This document shows positions 11,851 through 23,570 of a stretch of 64,000 bases of DNA, one piece after another. Below the pieces are notes generated by a model. That model was not told where the DNA came from and ran no database searches. It saw only the letters and a list, made by a program, of their open reading frames with translations. The position numbers were made by a program, and so were the translations under genes. How positions within the stretch are numbered: position 1 is the stretch's first letter; each line of letters opens with the position of its first letter. This DNA is from Kryptolebias marmoratus (Eukaryota > Chordata > Actinopteri > Cyprinodontiformes > Rivulidae), in NCBI RefSeq assembly GCF_001649575.2, contig NC_051444.1, positions 20,238,498 to 20,302,497 on the forward strand, in the 5' to 3' direction.

Positions 11851-13700
11851 AGTTTTGTAAAAGGCATGATTCAGCATTTGCAGTTAACAGAAGCATCACA
11901 TATTAAAAAGACTTGCATATTTTTGTTATTTATCCATGAAGCCAGTGGAGAGATGAAATGTCTACTAGACTTTGGATCCACAACGTATCTGGCATCATCA
12001 AGTTCCCATTCGAAAAACACTTTTCAGTTAAAAAAAAAATGCATTCTTCCCAAGAGTCATTTTGGTGTCACTGATTAGATACTGGTTCACTCACAAAATG
12101 AACATCCCAACAATGTACAAGCTAGGAGCCCATCAAGCTAGGAGCTTATCATGTTTCAGTTTTGAATTGAGAATTCTCTTTGGATGAAAAGGAAAGCAAG
12201 AATCAAAAAGCAAAATCCCATCACCTTTGATTCAGTTCATCAGGTTTACTGTGTCATGAATGACAAAAACTCCACCCCAGCATATTCTGATTAATGTTGC
12301 TGATGACCATTCTAAACATAAAAAATAATCTATACATTAATAGTGTCTTGTTATTAGAGAAACATATATCTATCCAGTCAGGTTTCAAGGATCACTTTCC
12401 AGCCAATTCCTCATCTTTAATTATGAAACATAAATAGGTTCAGCAGAGGTGACAGCCAAATGCCAAATACTAAGTTTTAAAACTTTTTAAAGAAATCTTT
12501 AAAGTACTTAGTTAAATCTTCTGCCTTTTGTCTTATTTGCATTTTGGTATCCAGAACAGTCTCTAAACGTTTTAGTTTTTGACTCATAAAATAACAATTC
12601 TTGACCCTGATTAATACTTGTTGATGTATACTCTACAACCATTGTGAATAAGTCATAGAGTCTTGTCCATTTGTGACCACTGTTTTTTAACATTTATGCA
12701 ACAGTTAAGGCTATACATGCTTTTGGCAATTGGTTTTAAAGTTATTTAAATTTCCGTGGATTATCTCAAAATCCCTCCTACTTTACTTGGTATTTCACGA
12801 CCCGCAGTGGGGTTCTGACACCAACTTTGAGAACCACTGATGTAGGAAATGGAACACAAAGATCCTGTGTTTTAGAGAAGAGAGAGAGTTGGGCTCAGAC
12901 TGAGTCATGGTGGCTTTATCTGTCTTTGACATAGAGTTTAAGATTAATAACTACCTTGTCAATAGTTTTATAAAAAATATTAGTTTAGACAAAATATGAT
13001 TTTAAAATTAGGAAACAATGAACATGTGCTGTAACGCACTGGGGTGCATTAAGAGCACTGATGGACATCTTTCCCATCAGCCCAAATAGATTAACACCAG
13101 ATTTAACAGGGTTTGTGTTTTCTAAACCATAAAACTTAGTTTTGAAAGACTATTCATACCCATCAAAGAGGTGCAAAAAAACGTGCTAAGCCTTGGTGAA
13201 TGTTTAATCCTATTCCATTAATCTTAGTAGTCAAAGTTTGTAAAACTCCAGAGTGAAAAATGGTAACTGCAGAGGAAGGTGTTGTTGGTGGATCTCAGCT
13301 CTTCATCATTGTGGCTTCTTACTAAATCAATTCCCTGAGTGGATGACTCCAGTTTTCTGACTGCAGCCCTGACATCCATGGTATGAGCTCTGCAACTTGG
13401 CTCTTTACAGAAAATCCAATTCTTTTGAGAACATTTTAAATAAGGAGACTGAATAGCTTTTTAAATTACAGTGTGATGATTCTTTGAAGGAATGCATATG
13501 GCCCACCACAAGTCACACCAGAATATAAACTAAGATCATCTTATGTTGAGAAGGAAGAGTCATAGACATGCTCTGAGTTCTGGTCAGATATTGAAAATAA
13601 TGTTATTCGTGATCAACACAATATCAAAAGATCCCACGTTATTTGTTAGCACTCCAAGTGTGTACTGTGAATAATGAAAATAATGAAATCCCAAAGTCCT
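11851..13700. other. Unassigned non-coding sequence
   Basis: AT-rich, stop-dense sequence. A short segment near 12795-12840 ends in TTTGAGAACCACTG, a phrase I know from dispersed vertebrate repeats, so a small transposon scrap is possible there; nothing else is identifiable. Confidence 0.4.
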
Positions 13701-13940
13701 TGTGCAATCTGTTAGTGCTCAGAATATGTGTTGGTTGGTGATCGTTAGCTAATGCCATATCGAATTTTTACTTAACGTCTGTACAACTGACTGAATTATA
13801 GCCAGGTTGTGCTTGTTATGATCTGGTGTGGTGGCCATTTTGAATTCATTCATCCAATGAAGACTTTCTGAGAGCTTCAATAAAATCCATCCAGCAGTTT
13901 ATAAGATGTTTTGCTAAAAGATAGACGAGGCTGACTCAAA
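13701..13940 (+). repeat. Dispersed repeat family R1, copy A
   Basis: This is the first of five same-strand copies of one family in the window. It shares with the others, in order, a stretch on cis-ordered blocks: an early GTGATGCTCAGCTACTACC-type block (decayed here), GAATTATAGCCA, TGGCCATTTTGAATT, AATAAAATCCATCCAG and ATAAGATGTTTTGCTAA. The last two correspond to ATTAAAATCCxxxCAGTGGTTCATGAGATATTTTGCTAAC in better copies. The family ends in a CA-rich, then GACGGTGGAT-like tail, which fits the 3' end of a 5'-truncated non-LTR retrotransposon, but no coding part is present, so the class is an inference. Confidence 0.7.
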
Positions 13941-13975
13941 CAAATAATGCCATATTAAAAAAAATAAAATAAAAT

Positions 13976-14298
13976 CATGCAATGTGTAGCATTTAGAGTA
14001 TGTGTTTGGGGATGATTCTCAGCTACTACCACAACAAATTTTAGCACAATGTCTGAAAAACTGGTTGAGGTATAGCCATTTTTGTCTTTCTAAGGTCAAC
14101 TTCAACTGGGTTGACTTCAGAAGTTAATTAGTTGTAGATGTTTGTCTAATGATTACTACTGAAAGTTACATTTAAATCCTTCAAGAAGTTCATGAGATAT
14201 GTTGTTAACACAACAGATGAATGAATATACTGTATGCACACACACAGAGACACAAGTAAAAACATAAATGCTTGCTTTTTGCCCTTTGATGCTGGGAA
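13976..14298 (+). repeat. Dispersed repeat family R1, copy B
   Basis: Lies only about 35 bp after copy A in the same orientation, separated by an A-rich spacer. It keeps TCTCAGCTACTACCACA, GGTATAGCCATTTTTG, GGTTGACTTCAGAAGTTAAT, a decayed ATTAAAATCC block and TCATGAGATATGTTGTTAAC, then a CA-rich stretch and CCCTTTGATGCTGG near the end. The arrangement suggests either a tandem insertion or a local duplication followed by divergence. Confidence 0.78.
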
Positions 14299-16500
14299 AA
14301 AAAAGCCTGGAGGTCACTATGAAAGAAAGAACTCCACAATTCAGTGAAACATGGTTCTAGATAATTAGAAAAACTCTGCATGGGAGACTAAGTGGAAGCA
14401 TAAGCCAAACAAATCATGATTTCTGTTCTAAGTTTTCAAAGCCTTTAGAAGAATATCACTTATCACAGCATACTGAATTATTTAACCAATTTCTATGCAA
14501 GCTAGATTTCCAAGAAAATGTTTTAACATTTTCATTTGTCATAGTGTAGAACAGGTTTCCACTTCCTTCCTGTGTATCTAAAATGAGCTCCAGCTAAAAA
14601 AGAAAAAAAAAGCACTGTTTGTGGAACTACATTTTTCAAACAGAGTTATCACTTGCAGTGGTGGATGCAGAAGAACTATGTCTTTGATGATAATGGTTTT
14701 CATCTTTTGTCCTGAGCCCACACAGTGCTTTCCACAACAGAAACATCCTGATGTTGATGTGATTATGGTGAGCAAGTGTTGATGGTGACCAAGAGGAGTG
14801 GACAGATTTTTCTACCTCAAATCTTCATTTTTGCCTCAGAGCCTTGCTGAAATGATTTTGAAAGAGCTTTTCATTTATTGAAAATTGCATTCAATTATTG
14901 ATTTTGCGGAGTGGATGCCTCTAAAATCAAACATACTGAAGGACTGTTTAGGCCCCCTTCAGACTGGTTGATTGGATGATTATGACCCAAAAATCAGTCA
15001 GAACCTGGGTGGCCTTTAGATGGATGGTCTTATTTGTGGCTAAAATAACCCACATTCTCTAATGAAAATGATTGTGTTTTATGGTCTTAGTTCCTTCTTT
15101 AATTTGTTTAGGTAACCACTGTTTTGTTGTTTTGATTTTGCATTTTGAAATTCACAGTGTGTATGTTAGGTGCAGTGTTCATACACTTCCGTCTTTCTGT
15201 TTTAGCGATGGCAACAATAGGCTGAGTGTGTGTGATGATTTCGCTTCTTCAAGAAGATCAAAGACATATTAAAGGCACACAAAGACGGCGTGGATGAGAC
15301 TGAAGAAAGGGACTCTTGATTGTGTTAACGAACAAAGCTTTAGAGGTTTCTGGCTTGTGAAATCATTCTGAAATGTAGTTATATCAACCAAAATCATTAT
15401 TAACAGAATTATTGTAATACTTAAGTCACAATGTCTAACAAAGCAGTTTTGATGATACATACTGGTACCCATAGGGATTGTAGTGCATGTAGCGTGTGTC
15501 CAGGTTTAACACTGAAATGACAATATTGAACGTTGAATTTTGTTTTATTGAAGATCTAAAAGAATTAGTGTAGGCAATAATTTCTAACACATCTATCTCA
15601 GTCCATCTACAAAGTGTGTTACATTTATTAAAGCAGAAATATTCATATATATTTCAAATAAACTTCAGCCCTCTTTCTTCAATTGATCTGACTGAAGAGT
15701 CCACATTCTTACAGTGCATGGTTCTCTAAACTTTGGAGGAGATCGGATTGTTATCATTTGTATAACATGACAAAACATTTTGAGGGAGTTAGAGGACCTT
15801 CCTTCACCCATGAAACTCAACTAACAAGTGCTTCCTCTGTGTCTCTCCTACTTTCAAATGCAATAAACAAGCATAGATTTAATGTAAAATAAGATGAGCA
15901 TTAAAATCACAAAACATCAAGAGCAGTGTAATATTGACAGTCACACCATTAAGCTTCCACAGGCTGCATATATTACCTACAAACTCTGTTGTTTTCACCA
16001 CAAATAATTTTTAGACATACTAAGCATAAAGAAAAAAAATCTAAATGTTTTGGGGGTTTTTTTTATCTCAAAGACCAGAGCAGCTCAGGTTATATACAGT
16101 CCTCTTTTACTTAGCAGACTCTGTGAGGGCAGTCTTAGATGTAAATAATACCAATATTTATAATCTGATAAGCAGATTAGACCTAATTATTAGGTATTAT
16201 AATATATTTAATATAAGCTGTTTACAACTGTATGCATCGTTTTTATTTTAATCATATTTATTAAGTTAACTTTCTCGCAAAGTTAATAGTTGCACAATCC
16301 TGATTGGCGGGACATTTGTGTGTGTGCATTTAAAGTTTATTGTACAATGTATCCAGTCTGGACTTTTGTTGAAAATAACTTGTGGAAAACAGGAAAAAAA
16401 ATAAATCTTTTGTTCATGGTCAGTGAAGATGAAAAGTGTCACACTCCAAGAGCAAAGTTGACGTAAAAATCCACAGTTTTAATGAGTCTGAACTCTCTCC
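14299..16500. other. Unassigned non-coding sequence
   Basis: No gene or recognised repeat. Open frames of 65 to 68 codons are short, lie in AT-rich sequence and show no domain. Confidence 0.45.
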
Positions 16501-16589
16501 TGTGTGGCTTTGTTGTTGAGAATCTGAGGCAGAGCTGGCCACACTGGCATCAAGCCCAGGCTACGACTGGGATCACGACAAGGTCATGA

Positions 16590-16830
16590 AAACAACCTAA
16601 CGCAGACTGATACCTGTAGCTGCATCCTGACATGGTCTGAGGGAATCGTGCCAGGGTGGGTGTATAGACCGCAGTGAGGATGCAGGAGACACAGAAAATA
16701 GAAGGAAAAAATAATTTGTTGAGCGCTAAGAGTGTAGCAGCATCCTGATTGGGTTCCCACTGAAGGAGGTTTTCGAAGTTTGCCACATTCCCAAATCCAG
16801 CCACATTCTGCTAGATCTTACAAGTTCTGG
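16590..16830 (-). repeat. Dispersed repeat family R2, copy a
   Basis: About 240 bp matches a second copy at 31335-31610 in the same orientation. Shared landmarks on the + strand are GTAGCTGC..TCC, TCGTGCCAGGGTGGG, CTAAGA, CACTGAAGGAGGTTTTC and AAATCCAGCCACATTCT. Both copies are open or nearly open on the minus strand in the same register (ENLLQWEPNQDAATLLAL here, ENVLQREGYHDSAVFLVL in the other), which suggests that the family once carried a minus-strand coding segment. I do not recognise the protein. The strand given is that of the shared frame. Confidence 0.65.
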
Positions 16831-18102
16831 AGAGAGTAGGGTTGTCATTTTGTGCGAGGGGGGGGCCTCAGTCGTATGGTGTAAGCAATGTCAAACAGTG
16901 TCAAACAACTTATCTAGATGTTTTCATAAGCCTCTCTGTTGCCCACGTTTGAAAAAGGCCACAATAAAACATTCTGTTTGGCTTCTTATGTTTGCTTTTT
17001 GACTGAAATCACAAAAAAAGGAGCAGTGGAGACAAAAGAGACAGAGAAGTGGGTGACAAGGATGACAGGCAATCAAAAGCACACAAATCTCTTTGCTTTC
17101 TGGTCTTCTGATTAAATGGAAGAAAAAAACATTTCTATTACTAGGTTTAACATGATCATCAGGACAGAGCCTAAGAAAATATTAAACTCTTCTCTAGGGA
17201 ACTGATTGCAGGTCACATTCTCATTATGGACTGAGCACCTATAAAGGTTTGATCATACAAAAAAAATAAAAAAATAAATAAAAGAAACTGTTCCTCACTT
17301 AGTGGATTGTTGAGATATTTACTGAAGTTAGCAAACTGTCTACTACAGTCACAATACATCAGTAACTTTGATTAATTATACAGTACACAAACTCAATCAT
17401 TTCCTCTCTATAGATTTTGCATGATGTCCCGTCTCTTGTCCTTTATCAAGAGGCTATACTCCAGAGTATTTCTAATTGTCAGAATGCATCCTCAGCAGTT
17501 AATGTCCTGCTGGAAACTGCATGTCTGGACAGAAACCAGAGGCAAGTCAGTCACATGTGATGCTGCTAAATTAAAAAACGTATATAGAAAAATTACATCC
17601 AAATATAGGCTGTACAAAATCAATAACTTTTGTTTTAATTTGTATGAATTAAACTTGAAACTCGCTCTGAACAACTTACACTACAAAGCACAGTGAAGAT
17701 GAATGGTGTATGTTTTTTTTTAAAAAGCAGCAGATTAGTATGTAAGGCATTATGTTTATTCCTTATCTGAAAATGATTTATTGTTGACTCAGTCACAGCC
17801 ATTCATACAGTTGATTACTATGGTTATTATGTAACAAAGCAACTGAATGCCATTACCTCCCACAGACACGCATGAAAACAAAGAAATTAAAGTCCTAGCA
17901 TTCCTTGAAAAAGTGCATATTGCCCATCCCCTTAAATGCCAGAGATTTAAACAAAAAACATCTTATGCTGTGGAAGACTTTTAATCATTTTAAACAAACC
18001 TTGTAAATGACCGCATGCGTCATCTTGTGATACTGTGAGATCTTGCAAAATGTGTTAATGTTGTAATGTTAATTGTATCTGTAATAATAATAATATGTGG
18101 GA
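16831..18102. other. Unassigned non-coding sequence
   Basis: AT-rich sequence with an A-rich low-complexity tract near 17260-17284 and an isolated run of G near 16857. No gene or repeat family identified. Confidence 0.45.
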
Positions 18103-18443
18103 AATGTTGCACAATGTGCTTTCAGTGGGGATTGGGGGTGATGCTCAGCTACTACCACACTAAGCATTAGCTCAATAACTGTAAAACTGGTTGAGTTATA
18201 GCTATCTTTGTGTTTGCAAAGGTTGCTTAGCTGTGATGGTCAGCTTAAATCAAGCTGACCCCAAAAGTTAATCGGTTGTAAATGTATATTCAATGATTCA
18301 TATCTGAGCTTTTCATTAAAATTTGTTCAGTGGTTCATGAGATATTTTGCTAACAGTACAGACAGATGAACACAAGCGCACATACGTACCCACACACGTG
18401 AAAACATAACTGCCCTTTTGCCTTTGACGGTGGATAATAATAA
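18103..18443 (+). repeat. Dispersed repeat family R1, copy C (best preserved)
   Basis: The clearest copy of the family. It retains GGTGATGCTCAGCTACTACC, GTTGAGTTATAGCTAT, AAGCTGACCCCAAAAGTTAA, CATTAAAATTTGTTCAGTGG, TTCATGAGATATTTTGCTAA, a stretch of GACAGATG and CA-rich units, and an end reading CCTTTTGCCTTTGACGGTGG followed by GATAATAATAAA-like sequence. An end of that form plus a short AT-rich tail suits the 3' terminus of a non-LTR element of the RTE or related type; no reverse-transcriptase sequence is attached. Confidence 0.82.
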
Positions 18444-19408
18444 ATTAATGGATCAAAATCTGAATTCTAGATTATATAGATTTGTGTGGAATGCTTCTCT
18501 TTGTCCGGTATTGTCATGAATATCTGCCTAGCTTTTTTAATTTAGTATTTTGCGTGAGGATTTGTAACGTAAGCACTTAGAATGTCCCAAAACTTGAATT
18601 CAGAGTGTTTGCTGAAAAACGTTTTAAATATAAAAGGGGAAAACGGATGGTGAACTGGCAAAGAGGGAGTATGACAGTGGGGGAAATAAAAGAAGAAGAA
18701 GAAAAGAGAGAGCAGTCGTTTTGTTGCTGTGAAATGAATTCCAATCATAGAGTAACAAGGCCACACAGTGACATGTTTTGATTATCACACCGATAAGTGG
18801 CCTGCTGTGAGACTTCACTATGAATCAGACAGATCTCATGTTTAAATGTATATATTATTAAAAATAGAAGGAAGGCTGGAAGTGAAAGAGAGGGAAGAAT
18901 TGGAAAAGAAGAAAACAAAGCAATGGTAATAGAGATGAAAGGGACATGTAGAGTTTGACAGAAAACTGTCACAGTTTTCTCCTTTTTGTGGCTCATATAA
19001 TAACCTAACATGGCTGTCAGACATCAGGGAGAACAGTGGCATCTTTGTCTTAAAGCCAAATCAGAAATCACAGAACACTTCAGCCAACAGCAAAAAGCAT
19101 CAGGAATGCCATTTTTTACAGACAGTGGCCTTGGAGAGGAGCTGGGAAGGGAGACGAGAAGAAAAGAGGAGATAAGACAGAAAAAAAACCCAGCCTCTCT
19201 CAATAAATGACAATATGCATGCTTTTAGTATACAACAGACAAAAATATATAAGAATTCAGTTTGTGAGAAAAGATGACAGGGCTCAGAAAAGCCTGCATC
19301 AAAATCAGCAGAATAGGTCTTGTTTGCACAGACACATTCTTTTGAATTATCAGTTTTGTGTGAGGTGGTCCTGGTGGGTTCAAAAAAAGTTAAAAAACAA
19401 AAACAACG
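18444..19408. other. Unassigned non-coding sequence
   Basis: Contains purine-rich stretches (18650-18715, 18868-18945, 19130-19195) that create serine/phenylalanine-rich spurious frames on the minus strand. No gene or recognised repeat. Confidence 0.45.
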
Positions 19409-19475
19409 GGACTTCTATTCTGTAGCTGAAGACGTTTCGCTTCTCATCCGAGGAGCTTTCTCAATTCAGGGTGGG
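19409..19475. repeat. Fragment of a common teleost repeat
   Basis: The segment with GCTGAAGACGTTTCGCTTCT and CATCCGAGGAGCTTTCTCAA matches a phrase that I know to recur throughout fish genomes. Only this short piece is recognisable here, so the parent element and its orientation cannot be determined. Confidence 0.55.
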
Positions 19476-20199
19476 ACATTCAGGGTCATCTTTTCACACA
19501 CAGCTCTATTTTCCTCAGTAAAAGCTGCACTTTATTGAATTTACTCAATATTTGTTTGATATTTATTTGGTTGCCTTGCCTATAGTTAAAGTACAAAAAG
19601 AAGAAAAAAAAGATTGAATAGTGAAAACTTTTCTAATGCTTGTTTGATCCACTTCTTCAATATACTTGTTCTATCAACTTCCCAGTATATGTTTTAGGAA
19701 TATGATTATTTGGATGTTTTGCATAAAATTAGATCAATGAATAACTGTAAACTAGCTGATAATGTTGACGTACAAGCATGGTGGAAATAAACCTTTCATA
19801 GGTGTGTTTGAATTAAAATGCCATACAAACCCACTGTCAAAAATGCAATAATGATTGAAAAGAAACTTGAACATGTTTACATTTTCATATTTTTCACTTT
19901 TCTAAGATAATGAAGAAGTGTCTGAGTCATGGTTTCTGATTGTTGTTTATTTGTTGTTCATATTTACTGATAATACTTCTCTAGAAAAGTCCCTTCTTTA
20001 GTGTTTTTCAGTGATACTCTGTGCTTACTACTGTTCTGCATAAGCCTGAAGCTGGGGTCTACCACACAAGACAGGATCCAAGATGCAGGCTGTGCAGGGT
20101 GTAAGATGCAGACAGGCAAAGTGAACAAGGAAGTTTAAGTGGCTGGATTAGTGTATAACATCTGTGCTGAGTACTGCCTGGAAGTCTCGTAGTCAAAAT

Positions 20200-20640
20200 G
20201 GGAGGCTTCACCAAGGGTGGTGGAGAATGGCAGAGCTAAGATACTGTGGGACTTCCAGATCCAGACTAACAAACAGGTGATGGCTAACAAACCAGACATT
20301 GGGATGGTCGACAAGATACAGAAGAAAGCAGTGGTGATGGATGTAGCAGTCCCAAATGACTGCAACATCAGGAAGAAGGAACACGAAAAGCTATAAATAC
20401 CAAGGGCTGAAAGAGGAAATAGAGAAGTTGTGGAGAGTCAAGGCCTCAGTGGTACCAGTGGTCATTGGAGCACTCAGTGCTGTGACCCCCAAACTGGAAG
20501 AGCTCCAACAGATCCCAGGAACAACCTCAGAGATCCCTGTCCAGAACAGCTCAGTTCTAGTAACAGCTAAGATACTGAGCAGAACCCTCAAGCTCCCAGG
20601 CCTCTGGGAGAGGACCCAAGCCTGGAGTGAAAAGTGTAAA
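20200..20640 (+). pseudogene. 3' end of an R2-like LINE (restriction-enzyme-like endonuclease), frameshifted
   Basis: Two overlapping + frames give the C-terminal part of a non-LTR retrotransposon polymerase. The first frame (from about 20223) reads AKILWDFQIQTNKQVMANKP, then DIGMV and KAVVMDVAVPNDCNIRKKEH, which matches the PD...VIDVAVPxD pattern of the restriction-enzyme-like endonuclease used by R2/R4/NeSL-type elements for target cleavage. At about 20390-20396 a frameshift and a stop occur, and the match continues in the next frame with KYQGLKEEIEKLWRVKASVV, PVVIGALSAVTPKLEELQQI and AKILSRTLKLPGLW. No reverse transcriptase is present upstream, so this is a 5'-truncated dead copy. The assignment to the endonuclease class is firm; the exact clade is not. 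Confidence 0.85.
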
Positions 20641-21265
20641 CACACACTTGATATGCTCAAAGTTATTCTAACTTGTGAATGTGGACACATTTGCAATAAA
20701 GTTGCACTTCAGCTGTTTTAAAAATGTCAAGTATAAACCCATTGCAGCTACAACGTCAAGAACACATACTGTGCTTTCTCAATTTCCGGCTGGCAAGTCC
20801 ACTTTCCAAAAGACCCTTATGTTGTATTGAAGTAGAGTGTGAAACATATGGACAATTTGACAAATTAACACTCAAACCAAACAATCAACATATTGACAAG
20901 ATGTTATGCACATGAGAGTTCATGAAGGTTGGTTGTAAACTCAAACATTAATTTGTACAGATTTCTAAAAGGAAAAGCGTAAAACCTAAGATGGTGGAGA
21001 GCTGTTTGACACAGAGACATCAGTTAGCTCAAAAACTGTGGGAGTCTTCAGATCACTACATGTCTGGCCTGCATGTTACTACATGAATATTTTAATTTGT
21101 TTATTTTTGTTATTCTATTTAATTTTAGTGTTCAATTGCCTAACATAATAAACAGCGTCTGTAATATAAGCTTGTAGTTGCCTTGCAGCTCACAAATACT
21201 AGAGTGTGCCAAATTTGGCCACTCCACTAGCTTATTCTACCTTCTAATAACTTATTTGGGATTAA
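20641..21265. other. Unassigned non-coding sequence
   Basis: No gene recognised. The first part may still include 3' UTR of the LINE fragment before it. Confidence 0.4.
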
Positions 21266-21945
21266 GGGTGCATTCACACCAGTCCTGTTTAGTCCACTTG
21301 AATCAAAATCTAGTTTGTTTGCCTAGAAAGTCCGAGCCATATGCGGATATGTGATGCGGACCAAAAAAGCTAACTCTGGCCCTCCTAAAAACCTAGGTCT
21401 CAGTTTGGTTGAAGTGAACTCTGGAGTGGTTCAAATACATATGTGAATGCAAGCAGACCGGAGACTGCTCCAAAAGCAGGAAGCAGACTATAGCACAGGG
21501 CCTTCTGGGTAAATACAACCAAAACAAATGCGCATTCCTACCTCTAGTGGGAGAAAGGGCATGAAAAGAGTGAAAACAACATTCTCCATGGTCTTCTACC
21601 TTATCTTTCACTCATGCTGAGCCCATTGTTGAAAAATGTTTGTTTGGCACATGTACCACAGACAAAACAGAAATCCTAAAATGCTAAAATTTGACGCCAC
21701 TTCACTTTTGTTTACTTTTCCAGAAGAAGGAAGTTGTGCTCAGTGTCTTCTTCAGAGGTTTTCGTGTTGTCTTCTTCAGTAGTTCTTGGTGTAGCACCAC
21801 CACAGGCGAGGGGGGCAACAGGTTGCTCAAAAAGTTTGGCTCGATTGACTCAGTGCAAACTGCACCAGCTAAAATTGTAACAATTGTTTCAATTTTGGTC
21901 CCCAATCAAACCAAGTCTAACAGACTATCAGGTGTGAATGCACCC
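21266..21945. mobile_element. 680-bp non-autonomous TIR transposon, TTAA-type target
   Basis: The ends are a perfect 15-bp inverted repeat: GGGTGCATTCACACC at 21266-21280 and GGTGTGAATGCACCC at 21931-21945. Inside, both ends continue with weaker inverted similarity (AGTCCTGTTTAG near the left, CTAACAGACT near the right). The left flank is TTAA (21262-21265) and the right flank TAAA (21946-21949), consistent with a TTAA target duplication with one substitution, as made by piggyBac- and Kolobok-type transposases. The interior shows no transposase; opposing frames of 67 and 85 codons have no domain. It must have been mobilised in trans. Confidence 0.85.
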
Positions 21946-21949
21946 TAAA

Positions 21950-22299
21950 TGTGGACATATCACCTCAAATAGTACATTTTTGACTGCATCTTTACAAAAC
22001 AGTGCTATCTGTATGCACTTTTCTTTTCTTCTCAGTATTTTGTCTGGATCCAGATTTATAAGCTTCTTTTATTCCTGCACATTATACTGGTTTGCCCTTG
22101 AAAAATGATTTGCTTTTGATAACATCCCCACCTTTTGTAGTTTCTAATTGTCCAGCATTGCTTAGTCATACCATCCTGAAATGTTTATCCTTCTGGTTTT
22201 ACATTTATTTTTTTATATAATCATGTTTACATGGTGGCACTTCCTCCCTCTTTCTGGTGTAGTGTGTGTTTTGTGAATTGATAAGTGGCCTAGTGTTGG
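21950..22299. other. Unassigned non-coding sequence
   Basis: AT-rich; no gene or repeat recognised. A pyrimidine-rich tract ending in CTCAG near 22035 resembles a splice acceptor without further support. Confidence 0.4.
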
Positions 22300-22460
22300 T
22301 GGCTGCAGTTAGCCAGCAGCCCCTAGCAGGCCTCTCGCTAATTAAAGACAACTAATGAACGACAGCATTAGCATATCAATAAAGGCTCCTGCACTTTCTG
22401 CCCAGCTGCCTGACTGCTTAGTTGTTCATGAATTTGTGGCCAATCACACAAAGCTGTGCT
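22300..22460. promoter_or_regulatory. Candidate conserved regulatory block
   Basis: Contains a run of homeodomain-like cores in close succession (GCTAATTAAAGACAACTAAT near 22338, GCATTAGCATATCAATAAAG near 22366) within balanced, repeat-free sequence. It lies between two transposon-derived regions yet carries no repeat itself. Regulatory role is inferred from texture only. Confidence 0.28.
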
Positions 22461-22887
22461 ACACATAGAAGGGCAGCTGAAGCAAAAGCCAACTTATATT
22501 TTCCATCACAGAGTTAATAAGAAAATAATCAGTTCCAAAGTAAATTATGCTGATATAGAGTAAAACGCTGATAATAAAAAGTTTAGCATAAACTATTTGT
22601 TTAGATTCTGTTAGTACAGTGTGTGGGAGGTAGCATGATTGGTTTCCCTAAGTTCTCAGTACTTTACATGACACTGAAGAAGAGTAATGCCTCTCTGGAT
22701 TGAGAAAACAGGTTCCACACACTGCTAAAAGATACAGTGGTTAGAGTTTCTTTTAACAAATTGAAAATTATGTTTGGAGGATTTAGAGACCCCATGGCTC
22801 ATTGTTTGGTCAAGTGTATTAGATAAGATAAATTTGACTATAAGCAAGGGAAGGAGACTTTTTTACAAAAAAAAAGATTTAGTTTTA

Positions 22888-22967
<80 letters not shown>

Positions 22968-22976
22968 CTTGTACTG
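22888..22976. repeat. (AAT)n microsatellite adjoining a LINE 3' end
   Basis: Nearly 30 AAT units. On the minus strand this is a TTA repeat that directly continues the 3' terminus of the L2-type LINE (ATAAATAAAATTTATTATTA, about 22983-23002), as expected because these LINEs end in short 3' tandem units that seed microsatellites. The tract is likely polymorphic. Confidence 0.95.
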
Positions 22977-23570
22977 CTAAAAATAATAATAAATTTTATT
23001 TATGGGTGACTTTCAAACACTCAAGGACACCAAACAGTAGAGAAAATAAAACCCAGCACATACAAATACAATACAAACCAACATTTAAAAACAACAATAC
23101 CAACAGCAAAAACAATATAAAGCCAGTATGATTAACTGGGGTAAGCAATCCTTAAAAGATGAGTTTTCAATCAAGACTTGAAAAGAGGGAGAGAGTCAGA
23201 GTTCCTAGTTTCCAGTGGAAGTGAATTCCAGAACTGGGGAGCAGAGTGGCTGAAAGCTCTGCACCCCACTGCTATTCTCGTGGAGACGAGAGGAACAAGG
23301 GGCGGAGACAAGACACAGATCTGAGAGAATGGGATGGGGTGGCGATATGAATGAGGTCAGACAGATAAGAAGGGGTGAGATTGGGGATGGCTTTAAAAGT
23401 GTACAGAAGGATCTTGAAGTCCATACGAAGTTTACCCGGTAACCAGTGAAGCTTGTGCAGGAGGAGGGGAGTGATGTGGCTGGAGTAGAGAGTTCTTGTG
23501 ATGATATGAGCTGAGGAGTTCTGGACAAGTTGAAATGTATGGATGGATTTATGAGAAAGACCTACAGTAA
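22977..23570 (-). pseudogene. L2-type LINE, C-terminal domain and 3' UTR
   Basis: On the minus strand the first part encodes the conserved C-terminal region of L2 polymerases: FQLVQNSSAHIITRTL, SSHITPLLLHKLHWLPGKLR, MDFKILLYTFKAIPNLTPSY and LSDLI. It then decays (the LWNSLP-type motif corresponds to SSGIHFHWKL in a shifted frame) and passes into a T-rich 3' UTR that ends in the ATAAATAAAATTTATTATTA terminus and the AAT microsatellite. An open minus frame of 107 codons covers most of it. The upstream coding part lies beyond an insertion at 23571-24110. Not functional. Confidence 0.85.

Noticed and set aside
12795..12840. Transposon fragment ending TTTGAGAACCACTG
   Set aside because: Only one short phrase is recognisable; too little to define an element.
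22888..22976. Regular short repeat that could be mistaken for an array
   Set aside because: It is a trinucleotide microsatellite from a LINE tail, with no spacers; the organism is a vertebrate, so CRISPR does not apply.
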